Notes: generated by a model not told the origin, from the sequence alone. Counted from the stretch's first letter, positions 35,853-45,693 are shown. The stretch: DNA of 64,000 bases from Flavobacteriales bacterium (GCA_947456965.1 CANGTU010000004.1:1-64000), one strand, 5' to 3'. Numbers and translations: made by a program.

Positions 35853-37310
35853 ATGGATACGGTATACGATAAATACGAGCTGGTCGTGGGACTCGAGGTG
35901 CACATGCAACTCCTCACTGAGTCAAAGGCCTACAGCAGTGACCCTAACCGGTTTGGCGAACTGCCCAATACGCTCGTGAGCCCCATTACCCTGGGACACC
36001 CCGGAACTCTGCCACGAGTCAACCGGAAAAGTGTCGATTATGCGATCAGGCTCGGACTGGCATGCCACATGGAAATTCATCCATGGGTGCACTTCGCCCG
36101 AAAGAATTATTTCTACGCCGACCTGCCCAAAGGCTATCAGATTACGCAAGACAAGACGCCCATCTGCACCGGAGGCTTTATCATGATCCGCGATGAGGAG
36201 GGTAGGGAGAAACGCATTGGTATAACCCGGGCTCACCTGGAAGAGGATGCGGGCAAAAGCATGCACGATCAGGATCCCTTTGATACGCTCGTTGACCTGA
36301 ACCGCGCCGGCGTGCCTCTTATCGAGGTGGTGAGCGAGCCGGACATCCGATCATCCCGTGAGGCCTACAACTACCTCACTGAGCTGCGAAAACTGATCCG
36401 ATACCTGGGTATTTGTGATGGAAATATGGAAGAAGGATCCATGCGCTGCGATGCAAATGTGAGCGTGCGACTCAAAGGTGCCGATAAGTTCGGGACGCGT
36501 TGCGAAGTGAAAAATATGAACTCCATCCGCAACGTACAACGCGCCATCGATTATGAAATGAAGCGGCAGGTGGATCTCATCGAAAAAGGTGAAGTGATCC
36601 TGCAGGAAACCCGCAGCTTCGATGCCGCGGCAGGCACAACTTTCTCCCTGCGCAGCAAGGAACTCGCCCACGACTACCGATATTTTCCGGAGCCAGATCT
36701 ACAGCCAGTCAGGATCCTGAAAGAGGATGTGGAACGGGTGCGACGCAATATGCCAGCTCTCCCCTCAGAGTTGCTCGAAAAGTATACCACCCAGCTCGGC
36801 CTCTCTGAGTACGACGCTCATGTACTCATCAACGAGAAGGAAATGGCCATGTGGTTCGAGGAGCTCATTATACTCACGTCCAACTACAAATCAGCATGCA
36901 ACTGGCTTACCGGGCCGGTGCGGGCGGTGATCAATGAGCGCGGTCTGCACATCTCCCAGCTGCCTCTCACACCAGCACACATTGCAGATATCATCGCACT
37001 GGTGGACGCCGGGAAGCTGAGTGCATCCGCAGCAGCCGAAAAACTGCTGCCTGCTATGATGGACGAACCCGGAGAAACAGCAGCGAGCCTGGCCGAAAAA
37101 CTGAACCTCGCACAAGATGCCGGTGAAGATACTATCCGCAACGCAGCAGCCGAAGTGCTGGCTGCCTGGCCAGAAAAGGTGGAAAACTACCGAAAGGGAA
37201 ACAAGGGCATGCTGGGCCTGTTTATGGGTGAATTGATGAAAAAGACCGGAGGCAAGGCAAATCCCAGGACCGCCTCTGCAATTATCCAGGAGTTATTGGA
37301 AAAGGTATGA
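35853..37310 (+). CDS. gatB: Aspartyl/glutamyl-tRNA amidotransferase subunit B
   Basis: Subunit of GatCAB, which amidates mischarged Glu-tRNA(Gln) or Asp-tRNA(Asn). 485 residues, full length. It has the N-terminal LVVGLEVHMQLLT, GHPGTLPRVN (family: PG-LP-N), KNYFYADLPKGYQITQ, HLEEDAGKSMHD, DLNRAGVPLIEVVSEPD, MEEGSMRCDANVSV and the C-terminal helical YqeY-like tail ending GGKANPRTASAIIQELL. It is expressed with lpxK, and its stop overlaps the following lipoprotein gene by 4 bp. Confidence 0.97.
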   Translation: MDTVYDKYELVVGLEVHMQLLTESKAYSSDPNRFGELPNTLVSPITLGHPGTLPRVNRKSVDYAIRLGLACHMEIHPWVHFARKNYFYADLPKGYQITQDKTPICTGGFIMIRDEEGREKRIGITRAHLEEDAGKSMHDQDPFDTLVDLNRAGVPLIEVVSEPDIRSSREAYNYLTELRKLIRYLGICDGNMEEGSMRCDANVSVRLKGADKFGTRCEVKNMNSIRNVQRAIDYEMKRQVDLIEKGEVILQETRSFDAAAGTTFSLRSKELAHDYRYFPEPDLQPVRILKEDVERVRRNMPALPSELLEKYTTQLGLSEYDAHVLINEKEMAMWFEELIILTSNYKSACNWLTGPVRAVINERGLHISQLPLTPAHIADIIALVDAGKLSASAAAEKLLPAMMDEPGETAASLAEKLNLAQDAGEDTIRNAAAEVLAAWPEKVENYRKGNKGMLGLFMGELMKKTGGKANPRTASAIIQELLEKV

Positions 37311-38494
37311 AGATGAAACCAGTCGTTTTCTTATGTGCTTCCTATGCACTGATAGCCGGTTGCTCAGGCGACGGACAGAAGTCGGCCATCAGTGGCAATA
37401 TCGCAGATGCTGGTGGACAAACCATCTACCTCGAACGATACGTGAACAACCGGGGTGTCATCACGGACTCCACGGTCATCGCCAGTGATGGCAGTTTCGT
37501 GATCAAGCCCGCCCAGCCTCTCGAGAAGGACTTTTACCGGGTTTTGCTGAATGACCGTGACTATGTGGTCCTCATCGCCGATAGCACCCAGACCATCCGG
37601 ATCGAAGCACAGGCGGGTAAAATCGGAGAAACAGCCTGCGTCAAAGGATCCGATGACACCGCCCTGCTGCAGGAATTTGAAGAGGCCTACAACGAGCTGG
37701 CGAGCAAGATTGAAGCGCCCACTGCCCGGCTCCGGGAGCCCGGACTTAGCGATGCTGATGTGCTCCGGATGAAAGAAGAGGTGGTCAAAGCCCGCAAACA
37801 ACTCGCTGACTACGTGCGGCACTGGCTGGAGTCCAATTCGTCCACGCCTGCCGCTATCGCAGCTGTGCAAGCCCTGGATATGCGCACTGATCTTCCGCAA
37901 TACCAAAGAGTGGTGAAGGACCTGTCGCAGAGCTTCGGCCATACCGTACACTACCGCCAGCTCAAGCAAAAAGTAGAGTTCGCATCAACCGGTGGTCTTC
38001 AGCAGGGTCAGGAAATACTCGACCCCCGATCCATGCCCCAGCAGCGAGTGGAAGGGGTCCTGATTGCTCTCGGCAAAGAGGCGCCAGAAATTGCACTGCC
38101 CGATCCATCTGGGACCACGCGCAAACTATCCGACCTCCGCGGTAAAGTGGTGCTCCTCGACTTTTGGGCATCCTGGTGCGGACCTTGCCGCCGTGAGAAT
38201 CCCGCAGTGGTAAAGGCTTATGATGAATACAATAAGGACGGCTTCGAAGTATTCTCGGTTTCTCTCGATAAGGAAAAAACCAAATGGATTGAAGCTATCG
38301 CTCAGGATGGTCTTGGCTGGCCCAACCACGTCAGCGATCTCCGGGGATGGGAAAGCAAACCCGCTGCTGACTTCGGTGTGCACAGCATCCCGTTTCCTGT
38401 GCTGATCGATCGCGATGGTAAGGTGATTGCCTACGGCCCCAATGTGCGGGGCCCGATGCTGGAAGCTCACCTCAAACAGGTTTTCGGCCGCTAG
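37307..38494 (+). CDS. TlpA-like thiol-disulfide oxidoreductase lipoprotein
   Basis: 395 residues. A lipobox IAGC (Cys19) follows the signal sequence. A DUF4369-like beta-domain (about 25-125) and a helical linker precede a thioredoxin/AhpC-TSA domain with the redox motif WASWCGPCRREN and the cis-Pro region GVHSIPFPVLIDRDG. It is expected to be periplasmic, tethered to a membrane, and to reduce or isomerise disulfides in exported proteins or cytochromes. Its ATG overlaps the gatB stop by 4 bp. A strong terminator follows. Confidence 0.92.
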   Translation: MKMKPVVFLCASYALIAGCSGDGQKSAISGNIADAGGQTIYLERYVNNRGVITDSTVIASDGSFVIKPAQPLEKDFYRVLLNDRDYVVLIADSTQTIRIEAQAGKIGETACVKGSDDTALLQEFEEAYNELASKIEAPTARLREPGLSDADVLRMKEEVVKARKQLADYVRHWLESNSSTPAAIAAVQALDMRTDLPQYQRVVKDLSQSFGHTVHYRQLKQKVEFASTGGLQQGQEILDPRSMPQQRVEGVLIALGKEAPEIALPDPSGTTRKLSDLRGKVVLLDFWASWCGPCRRENPAVVKAYDEYNKDGFEVFSVSLDKEKTKWIEAIAQDGLGWPNHVSDLRGWESKPAADFGVHSIPFPVLIDRDGKVIAYGPNVRGPMLEAHLKQVFGR

Positions 38495-38522
38495 CCGGCC
38501 GTTTTAGTAACAGTTGATTGGG

Positions 38523-38556
38523 CTGCGCCGCTCGAAAGGGTGGCGCAGTTCTTTTT
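38523..38556 (+). terminator. Intrinsic terminator after the lpxK-gatB-tlpA-like unit
   Basis: CTGCGCCGCTC (38523-38533) pairs over 11 bp (two G-U wobbles) with 38538-38548 around a GAAA tetraloop, followed by TTCTTTTT. It lies 29 bp after the stop at 38494. Confidence 0.9.
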
Positions 38557-38599
38557 GATATGCCATGTAACTTGTAACTCAGCTTTGCGTCGTAATACC

Positions 38600-41500
38600 A
38601 TGAAAAAATTCGCCGCTTTTTGTATGCTCTTTACGGCGTTTTATGCCGCCGCTCAGGAAAAGCCATACTTCCAGCAAGAGGTCAACTACACCATTCAGGT
38701 ATCCCTCGATGACAGGCAGCATATGCTCCATGGTTCAGAGTCATTTGAATACATCAACAACAGTCCTGATGTCCTCGATGTGCTCTACATCCACCTCTGG
38801 CCCAATGCATATAAGAACAAGTCCACGGCCCTGGCAAGGCAGCTGGCGCGGGATGGCAATTACGTGTTGTACTATGCGCTGAAGGATGACAAGGGATTCA
38901 TCGATTCACTTGACTTTCAGGTGAACGGTGTGAGGGCGCAATGGAGTTTTGACGACGGAAATATTGATATCGCCCGGATCACCCTGCCCAAACCACTGCC
39001 TCCGGGAGGCAGAATAACCGTGACCACTCCTTTCCGGGTCAAAATCCCCAGCGGAAGTATTTCCCGCCTCGGACACGTGGGTGAAAGCTACCAGGTAACC
39101 CAGTGGTATCCCAAACCAGCCGTGTATGATCGCAACGGATGGCATCCGATGCCCTACCTCACGCAAGGTGAATTCTACAGCGAATTCGGGAGTTTCGATG
39201 TGTCCATTACCCTGCCAGCCAACTACGTAGTCGGAGCTACAGGGGATCTGCAGTCACCATCCGAAGTAGCATTCATGGATAGTCTCGCAGCTCTCGGCCT
39301 CCAACGCCCAGATCTGGAAAATTTAAACGCCGACTTCCCACCTTCTTCTCCGCGAATGAAAACAATTCGCTTCGTGCAATCACGTGTGCATGATTTCGGC
39401 TGGTTTGCAGATAAGCGTTGGATGGTTCTCAAAGGTCAGGTGACCACACCGCACACCAGTAACGTGGTCACCACATGGGCCCTCTTTACACCAACAGAAA
39501 AAGAACTCTGGGCCAAAGCCCCGGAGTACCTCCACGATGCGACTTACTACTACTCGCTCTGGAATGGCGATTATCCCTATAAGCAAGTCACCGCAGTGGA
39601 TGGCACCATCAGCGCAGGGGGAGGTATGGAATATCCCAATGTGACCGTGATCGGACGGGCCGGAAATGCCTGGGTCCTCGAAACGGTCATCATGCACGAG
39701 GTCGGACATAATTGGTTCTACGGCATCCTGGGCAGCAACGAAAGAATCCACGCCTGGATGGATGAGGGGATCAACTCATTCAATGAGGACCGCTACATGG
39801 TCAGGAAATATCCCGATGCGACTTTGGGCGATGCTCTGAATCTGGTCGGAGCCATCGGAAAGATTATTGACCTTTCTGATTTTTCGCAACGAACGCTTAC
39901 GGATGTGATGTACCGGATAAATGCGAGCCGAGCACTGGACCAGCCTCTCAATTGTGCATCGGATCATTTTACATCAATGAACTATGGCGGTATGGTTTAT
40001 AAGAAAACGGCATTGCTATTCAATTATCTTCAGGCGTATCTCGGCGAGGAGAGATTCGATAAGGCCATGCAGGCCTACTTCGAAGAGTGGAAGTTCAAAC
40101 ATCCCACACCCGCTGATCTCAGGCGTTCAATCGAGCAATCTGCCGGTGAAGATCTTTCCTGGTTTTTCAATGAGCTGATCAATACATCTGAAAAAATTGA
40201 CTTCAGCATCCGAAGCGCTAAGGTGCAACAGGACGGTTCAGTGCGCGTGCACATTCGCAATACGGGACAAACCACCGGACCAGCAGTGGTCTCAACAGTG
40301 CGCGTGGATGAGAAAGGAAAGGAAACAGAACTGCGCTCAGCTTCCTCACCGGTCATCACGCCAGGTCAACGCGCAGAGGTAGTCATTCCCGCAGGTCAGG
40401 ATGCCCCGGACCGCATCGTGATTGATCCCGGGCGCAATATTCCCCAGATCAATCTCCAAAACGATCGCATGCGTGCTCACGGTATTTTCAGGAAAATCGA
40501 ACCCATCAGTTTCCGCCCGATTTCGGGGCTGGAGAATCCACGGAAATCACAAGTCTTCTTCCTGCCTGTCGTAGGTTGGAATGAATACGATAACTGGATG
40601 CCGGGATTGTGGCTCCATAACCGAACAATCACCCGAAAGGCTTTCGAATGGTCGGCCAGCCCGCTCTACAGCTTCACAACCGAACAGGTGAATGGCTTCG
40701 CCCGAATGATTTACAACATAGGTCGCTTCTCAGCAGGAATCCGTGGGCAGCGATTCTCTATTGTGAATGAGCAGTCAGCATTGACTACCGTGAACACGCG
40801 CTACGAAATGGCCGAGCCTTATTTATCCTATTCAATCCGGCCAGCATTGAGTGATCCCAATGACCGGATGAGGATTGATCTTGAAGCTTCCTACCAGGCA
40901 CTCTTCCGCACCGCTGAATTCCAGCCAGAAGGTGAACCCGCCGGTACCATCGCCCAGGATCAGGAAGCCCTGCGACTGCAAGCGTCAGCCCGCCTCAGAA
41001 AGGGCTTGTTCAATACTTATCAGGCCAGGCTCAGCCTGGCGCAGGAGGCCAATCTGTTCAACTCCGATGGTCGTGAGAACTTTGACGTGGGCCATGTAGT
41101 AAGCGGAGAGGTCAGCTATTCACGCCGCTATAATTTGCGAAAGAGTAAGGATATCAGCTTCCGCGCATTCTACGGATTTACCGGTGGATCGGATTCGGGT
41201 TGGAATCTATTCCAGCCATCGGGGGTGACCGGACAAGCGGATGCTTTTACGGATAACCTCTACCTAGGTCGCCTGGAAGCCGATGGTCTGGCCGCACGCC
41301 AGATGGTGAACGGTATGGGAATGCTCCGCACGTTCGTGCCTGCCTACTTCACCGAAATGGTGGCCGTGAATGCAGAGATTGAACTCCCCGTCAAGTTCCC
41401 ACTGCTCGTTTCATTCAACGCCGTGGCCTCTGGCTTCAATGAACTGGTGGATTCCGACCGTGTATTCGGCTCAGCTGTGGTCACTATTCCCTTCCTGAGC

Positions 41501-41653
41501 GATGTATTGGAAGTGCACCTTCCGGTGTTGGTTACCTCACGCATCGACCAGTTCTATGATACAGCGGATTATACGTACTTTGACCGCATCATGTTCACCC
41601 TGAACCTCAACGCCCTCGCACCATTCAATACCATCCGAAATATCGAGCCTTGA
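38600..41653 (+). CDS. M1 family metallopeptidase, large secreted form
   Basis: 1017 residues from the ATG at 38600, which gives a clean signal peptide (MKKFAAFCMLFTAFYAAAQ). An in-frame ATG at 38540 adds 20 non-secretory residues and falls in the terminator. An M1 N-terminal beta-domain leads to GGMEYPN, HEVGHNWFYG (His366, Glu367, His370) and the downstream Glu in WMDEGINSFNE. The C-terminal about 400 residues are beta-rich with long amphipathic strands and no recognised T9SS tail. Family members act as aminopeptidases, and this form may be tethered to the envelope. The TGA stop is followed at once by the TTG start of lpxH. Confidence 0.9.
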   Translation: MKKFAAFCMLFTAFYAAAQEKPYFQQEVNYTIQVSLDDRQHMLHGSESFEYINNSPDVLDVLYIHLWPNAYKNKSTALARQLARDGNYVLYYALKDDKGFIDSLDFQVNGVRAQWSFDDGNIDIARITLPKPLPPGGRITVTTPFRVKIPSGSISRLGHVGESYQVTQWYPKPAVYDRNGWHPMPYLTQGEFYSEFGSFDVSITLPANYVVGATGDLQSPSEVAFMDSLAALGLQRPDLENLNADFPPSSPRMKTIRFVQSRVHDFGWFADKRWMVLKGQVTTPHTSNVVTTWALFTPTEKELWAKAPEYLHDATYYYSLWNGDYPYKQVTAVDGTISAGGGMEYPNVTVIGRAGNAWVLETVIMHEVGHNWFYGILGSNERIHAWMDEGINSFNEDRYMVRKYPDATLGDALNLVGAIGKIIDLSDFSQRTLTDVMYRINASRALDQPLNCASDHFTSMNYGGMVYKKTALLFNYLQAYLGEERFDKAMQAYFEEWKFKHPTPADLRRSIEQSAGEDLSWFFNELINTSEKIDFSIRSAKVQQDGSVRVHIRNTGQTTGPAVVSTVRVDEKGKETELRSASSPVITPGQRAEVVIPAGQDAPDRIVIDPGRNIPQINLQNDRMRAHGIFRKIEPISFRPISGLENPRKSQVFFLPVVGWNEYDNWMPGLWLHNRTITRKAFEWSASPLYSFTTEQVNGFARMIYNIGRFSAGIRGQRFSIVNEQSALTTVNTRYEMAEPYLSYSIRPALSDPNDRMRIDLEASYQALFRTAEFQPEGEPAGTIAQDQEALRLQASARLRKGLFNTYQARLSLAQEANLFNSDGRENFDVGHVVSGEVSYSRRYNLRKSKDISFRAFYGFTGGSDSGWNLFQPSGVTGQADAFTDNLYLGRLEADGLAARQMVNGMGMLRTFVPAYFTEMVAVNAEIELPVKFPLLVSFNAVASGFNELVDSDRVFGSAVVTIPFLSDVLEVHLPVLVTSRIDQFYDTADYTYFDRIMFTLNLNALAPFNTIRNIEP

Positions 41654-42406
41654 TTGGAAAGCAGTAAGCGCATATACTTTGCCTCTGACTTCCATTTGGG
41701 AGTGCCCAGCTTCGAGGAGAGCCTGAACAGGGAAAAGGAAGTGGTCCGGTGGCTCAACCAATGCCGCCGCGATGCATCTGAGATCTTTCTGGTGGGTGAT
41801 GTATTCGATTTCTGGTTTGAATACCGACGAGCAGTTCCCCGAGGATTCACCCGACTGCTCGGTACGATCTCCGATATCACGGACTCCGGTATCCCGGTAC
41901 ATTGGTTCACCGGCAACCACGATATGTGGATATTCGACTACCTGCCTAGCGAGTGTGGGATCACCTTGCACCGAGATCCGGTAATAAGAGAATGGGACGG
42001 AAAGAAATACATGATTGGACACGGCGATGGCCTGGGGCCCGGTGACCGGGGTTATAAGTTTATCAAAAAGGTCTTCGCCAGCCGACTGTGCCAATGGCTT
42101 TTTGCCCGCCTTCACCCCAATTTCGGAATTGGTCTGGCCCAGTTGTCTTCGGGCTACAGCCGCACAACCTCGGCGTCAAGCGATCGGATTTTTCTGGGGG
42201 AGGATCAGGAATGGCTGGTGGTATATGCCCGGGAAATCCTTAAGCACGAACACTTCGATGGGTTTATCTTCGGACATCGTCATCTGCCCCTCGAGATCCG
42301 GCTGAATGATCGCTCGACTTACTTCAATCTGGGGGATTGGATCCACCATTACACCTATGGTGTGCTGGACAATGGGCGCTTTGAGCTACGCACCTGGGAT
42401 CATTGA
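41654..42406 (+). CDS. lpxH: UDP-2,3-diacylglucosamine diphosphatase
   Basis: Calcineurin-like phosphoesterase of 250 residues that cleaves UDP-2,3-diacylglucosamine to lipid X in lipid A synthesis. All metal motifs are present: SDFHLG, GDVFDFWFE, TGNHDMW, MIGHGDGLGPGD and IFGHRHLPLE. The only sensible start is TTG at 41654, directly after the TGA (41651-41653) of the upstream peptidase and in the same frame. The next in-frame ATG falls far inside the fold. Its 3' end overlaps the convergent deacetylase-like gene by 7 bp. Confidence 0.93.
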   Translation: MESSKRIYFASDFHLGVPSFEESLNREKEVVRWLNQCRRDASEIFLVGDVFDFWFEYRRAVPRGFTRLLGTISDITDSGIPVHWFTGNHDMWIFDYLPSECGITLHRDPVIREWDGKKYMIGHGDGLGPGDRGYKFIKKVFASRLCQWLFARLHPNFGIGLAQLSSGYSRTTSASSDRIFLGEDQEWLVVYAREILKHEHFDGFIFGHRHLPLEIRLNDRSTYFNLGDWIHHYTYGVLDNGRFELRTWDH

Positions 42407-43698
42407 CCGGCCAGCCGGCAGGCTTCTTCAAATACAGGCTTCCAGCCTTTCCACTCACCGTGGCCAGATACGCTTTCATTATGCCAAAGCACGCGAAAGT
42501 GTCCGCCCGTGGCGCGCACCAGCTGGTGAAGCTCCCCGAGTCTCTCACACGCTGCAGCAGGTGTCATCCGCTGGTATTTCCGAAGCGATGTATCCATCGC
42601 GCAAAAGGGCACCAGCAATAAATCGCTCATGCGCTCAGCATCTGCATCATACCATCGCACAGGCCATGTAGTGCCCAGTCTGAAACCGGTATCGAAGGCA
42701 TAACCCATGCTGTGGTCGGCCCTGATGCCCAGTGCCTCAAGCCGCCGATAGGTGAGCGGTAACTCAAGGCGCAGATAGTGCTGCCTGCTATCGGTTACCG
42801 CCATACCGGTAATTTCTTGCAACCGGCCGATCTCCGTTTCAAGCTTCACCCGAGAGGTATGTGATCCCATTCCCGGATGGATCCCCACCGGAGATTCGCC
42901 AGTGAGTGTGCGTATCAATGTGCGTAAGGCCGGCCGACGGTACGACAGGTTCTTGTCGTGCGCACCGAAATCAGCCAACAGAAAAAACCACCGCAGCGAA
43001 ACCCCATGCCTGCGGCAGGTTTCCCGGATATAGGCATAGGTATCATAAGGATCCTGAGCCTTGCCCGTGAGGGCTGCCATGCGCTCGCCCAGTGTCTTCC
43101 GGTTACCGCATATGAGGTCACGCACCAAGGCTCCGGCCGTGCGGTACACGCCCTTATGCCGGTAAGCAAAGGCACTGTCTACATCCACCGTGACTTCGCC
43201 GCCGCCTGAGGGCAGCTTCGGACACTGGCCTGGAAAACGTTCAGCGAGCAGAGCCAGCAGATGGTTGCGCCATTCGTCTATCAGGGGCCTGTTATGCCAT
43301 CCGTGCCGCACAGTGAGGGATTGACTGTCATCATAGCGCCCCAGGTTATCCCGGATCACTGATCCGTATTCCTCCATGCGGCTAGAGAGCCAGAACACAG
43401 CTCCGGGCAGATCAAAGCCACATTCCCCGAGCCCATGGTGGAACAGGGTAGGTACATCGTGCCAACGACCGCAGGGCAGGTGGGCCGGGGCAATGGCACC
43501 ATCGCGGAGTATTCCCGATGGCATGATGTTCAGAACTCCAGGTGGGGAAGCGTTTCCATAACAGATCTTGATCCCATCACTGGCCATGAATGCGGCTTCA
43601 TCATGGATGATCTGATAGGGAAGGCCCACAGCTCCGAACAGCACATGCAGCGCGTACTCAATACGATTGCCCGGAAAGGCCGTGTAAACACAGATCAT
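42400..43698 (-). CDS. Polysaccharide deacetylase-like protein (DUF7033-type N-terminus)
   Basis: 432 residues, no signal peptide. The N-terminal third (IEYALHVLFGAVGLPYQI, ICYGN) resembles the DUF7033 region found in front of NodB-like domains in Bacteroidota. The second part has TVDVDSAFAYRHKG, RWFFLLADFGAHD, GIHPGMGSHTS, and GIRADHSMGYAF, in the order of NodB metal and catalytic motifs (D-D, HPG/H-x-x, R-F). A likely role is carbohydrate ester or amide removal during polysaccharide synthesis. It is last in a three-gene minus operon with wecB and radC, joined by a 4-bp overlap. Confidence 0.78.
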   Translation of the reverse strand: MICVYTAFPGNRIEYALHVLFGAVGLPYQIIHDEAAFMASDGIKICYGNASPPGVLNIMPSGILRDGAIAPAHLPCGRWHDVPTLFHHGLGECGFDLPGAVFWLSSRMEEYGSVIRDNLGRYDDSQSLTVRHGWHNRPLIDEWRNHLLALLAERFPGQCPKLPSGGGEVTVDVDSAFAYRHKGVYRTAGALVRDLICGNRKTLGERMAALTGKAQDPYDTYAYIRETCRRHGVSLRWFFLLADFGAHDKNLSYRRPALRTLIRTLTGESPVGIHPGMGSHTSRVKLETEIGRLQEITGMAVTDSRQHYLRLELPLTYRRLEALGIRADHSMGYAFDTGFRLGTTWPVRWYDADAERMSDLLLVPFCAMDTSLRKYQRMTPAAACERLGELHQLVRATGGHFRVLWHNESVSGHGEWKGWKPVFEEACRLAGQ

Positions 43699-44837
43699 GG
43701 AAGGGCTTCAAGCAGGGTGGTGCAAATGAAATGCGCAGCCCGGCCATCGCCAAAAAGAGGGGGCCACGTGAACGCAGGACCGGATTGGAAGTGATGGTAG
43801 GCACGCACCATCGCGTCTGGGTCAGCATCGGCAAGCACGGCGTGTCCGCTTTCTGCAATCTCAATCCACTCCGTGTGTGGCCGCAAAACGATGCCCGGCT
43901 TCCTGAGGAAAAAGGCCTCTTTCTGCACGCCACCCGAATCCGTAATGACCATGGTGCAGGCGCGCTCCAGCGCAATCATTTCCAGAAAAGATGCCGGTGG
44001 TATGCGCATGATCCGTTCGTGGTGAAGCAATCGGAATACGTCGGGGTGTTCAGCATGTCGTTCGAGGGCTTGCCTGGTGCGCGGATGCACCGGGAAAACC
44101 ACCGAAGTGTGCCCAGCGATCCTGCACAGGCCTTCGCAGATGCCGGACAGGCGCGTGAGGTCATCGGTATTGCTGTCGCGATGAACGGTGGTCAGTAAAA
44201 AGGCTGTACCATCCAGCCCCAGAGAGCGCAGGAAATCGCCCTCCGGATCAGCCTGCTCGGCGAAGTGAAGGGTGTTGTCCAGCATAATGTCTCCGCAATG
44301 GAAGACCCCCGGATGGTTGATGTTCCAGGGTCGGGTACAGGCCGGGTCAAAACCTTCGTTGGCCAGATTAGTTAAGCCTGCAGCGGTGGGGGTGAAGAGC
44401 AGAGTGCTCACATGGTCACAGGTAATGCGGTTGATTTCCTCAGGCATCCGCTTGTCGAAAGAACGAAGTCCGGCCTCAACATGTACCACGGGAGTGTGAA
44501 GCTTGGCTGCGGCCAGTGCCGCCGCGAGCGTGGAGTTGGTGTCACCGTACACGAGCACCGCATCAGGTGTGTATTCGGTGATGGCCGACTCAATGCCTTC
44601 CAGCATCCGGGCTGTCTGGACAGCATGACTGCCGGATCCCACTTCCAGATGGATGTGTGGCGCTGGAATGTCCATTTCCCGAAAGAATACCTCTGACATG
44701 TTCAAGTCATAATGCTGACCAGTATGGAGGATAATCTCCTCCAACCGGCCCGTGAATGATTCCCGGATAGCCCTGCTGATGGCTGAGGCTTTGATGATCT
44801 GGGGCCGGGCGCCCACAACGGTCAGGATGCGTTTCAT
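43695..44837 (-). CDS. wecB: UDP-N-acetylglucosamine 2-epimerase, non-hydrolysing
   Basis: 380-residue cytosolic enzyme interconverting UDP-GlcNAc and UDP-ManNAc for surface polysaccharides. It has the N-terminal VVGARPQIIKA, TGQHYDLNMSEVFF, VYGDTNSTLAAALAA, HVEAGLRSFDKRMPEEINR and, in the second domain, VHRDSNTDD and ITDSGGVQKEAFFLRKPGIVLR. All fit the WecB/MnaA family over its full length. Its start overlaps the end of radC by 4 bp, and its end overlaps the deacetylase-like start by 4 bp. Confidence 0.93.
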   Translation of the reverse strand: MKRILTVVGARPQIIKASAISRAIRESFTGRLEEIILHTGQHYDLNMSEVFFREMDIPAPHIHLEVGSGSHAVQTARMLEGIESAITEYTPDAVLVYGDTNSTLAAALAAAKLHTPVVHVEAGLRSFDKRMPEEINRITCDHVSTLLFTPTAAGLTNLANEGFDPACTRPWNINHPGVFHCGDIMLDNTLHFAEQADPEGDFLRSLGLDGTAFLLTTVHRDSNTDDLTRLSGICEGLCRIAGHTSVVFPVHPRTRQALERHAEHPDVFRLLHHERIMRIPPASFLEMIALERACTMVITDSGGVQKEAFFLRKPGIVLRPHTEWIEIAESGHAVLADADPDAMVRAYHHFQSGPAFTWPPLFGDGRAAHFICTTLLEALP

Positions 44838-45574
44838 TCGCCGCCTAAGATACCTTCATCTGCGAAACTGTAGTAGCCGGCCGATGTCACAATAATGTGA
44901 TCGAGCACCGGCAAATCGAGATTCTTGCCTGTGGCTACCAGCTTGCGGGTGATGCGGATGTCTTCATTGCTCGGACTGAGATTTCCGCTGGGGTGATTGT
45001 GGGCCACAATAAGGCAGGAGGCGTGGTGATGGAGAGCCCGCACAAAGAGTTTCTTGGGATCCACAACCGTGGAGTTGAACCCGCCTTCACCGAGTTTATC
45101 GGCCAGGATAATCTGGTTGCTTCGGGTCAGATACAAAGCCCAGAACTCTTCATAGTTGAGGTCACCAATCTTCTCGCAGAAGAAGTCGAACACATCCTTC
45201 GAACTGCGGATGTTCTGCCTCTCCCGCACTTCTGCCATGCGGCGCCTGCGGCTAAGTTCAAGGGCGGCGAGAAGGTTGACGGACTTTGCCTCTCCCATGC
45301 CCTTGAACTGGGTCAGCTCAGCCAGGGTGAGCTTGCCCAGTTCAGCAAGACTGTGGTTGGCCTTGCCGAGAATACGGCGGGCGAGATCCACAGCACTTTC
45401 CTCCCGCGAGCCTGAACCGATCAGGATAGCGATCAGCTCGGCATCACTCAAGGCAGAAGCTCCCTTGGCCATGAGCCTTTCCCGGGGCCGGTCATCCGGA
45501 GCCCAATGCCGCATCGTCAGAGTGGTTGATCCATTAGTATCCATGCTCCGAAACTCAATTCGGGCAAAGGTCAA
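44834..45574 (-). CDS. radC: RadC family JAB-domain protein
   Basis: 246 residues: a helix-hairpin-helix N-terminal domain (RPRERLMAKGASALSDAELIAILI, LAELTQFKGMGEAKSVNL) followed by a JAB/MPN domain with the metal motif HNHPSGNLSPSNED. The family is conserved, but its proposed DNA-repair role is disputed. An alternative start at an internal Met 10 residues in is possible. Here it leads a polysaccharide operon through 4-bp overlaps, which is probably a matter of gene packing rather than function. Confidence 0.93.
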   Translation of the reverse strand: MTFARIEFRSMDTNGSTTLTMRHWAPDDRPRERLMAKGASALSDAELIAILIGSGSREESAVDLARRILGKANHSLAELGKLTLAELTQFKGMGEAKSVNLLAALELSRRRRMAEVRERQNIRSSKDVFDFFCEKIGDLNYEEFWALYLTRSNQIILADKLGEGGFNSTVVDPKKLFVRALHHHASCLIVAHNHPSGNLSPSNEDIRITRKLVATGKNLDLPVLDHIIVTSAGYYSFADEGILGGE

Positions 45575-45643
45575 GTGCCGGACCGGGTGTCCGCCGGCAT
45601 AAATTATCCGGATTTATGCGGCAGGAAACCCCTGGCAAACCAG

Positions 45644-45671
45644 AAATAAAAAAAGCCGCCCTAAGGCAGCT
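45644..45671 (-). terminator. Intrinsic terminator of rpsT
   Basis: On the minus strand AGCTGCC and GGCGGCT pair (one U-G) around a 4-nt loop, followed by seven Ts. It begins 22 bp beyond the rpsT stop. Confidence 0.88.
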
Positions 45672-45693
45672 TTTGAATTGGTCTTGTGAAAGA

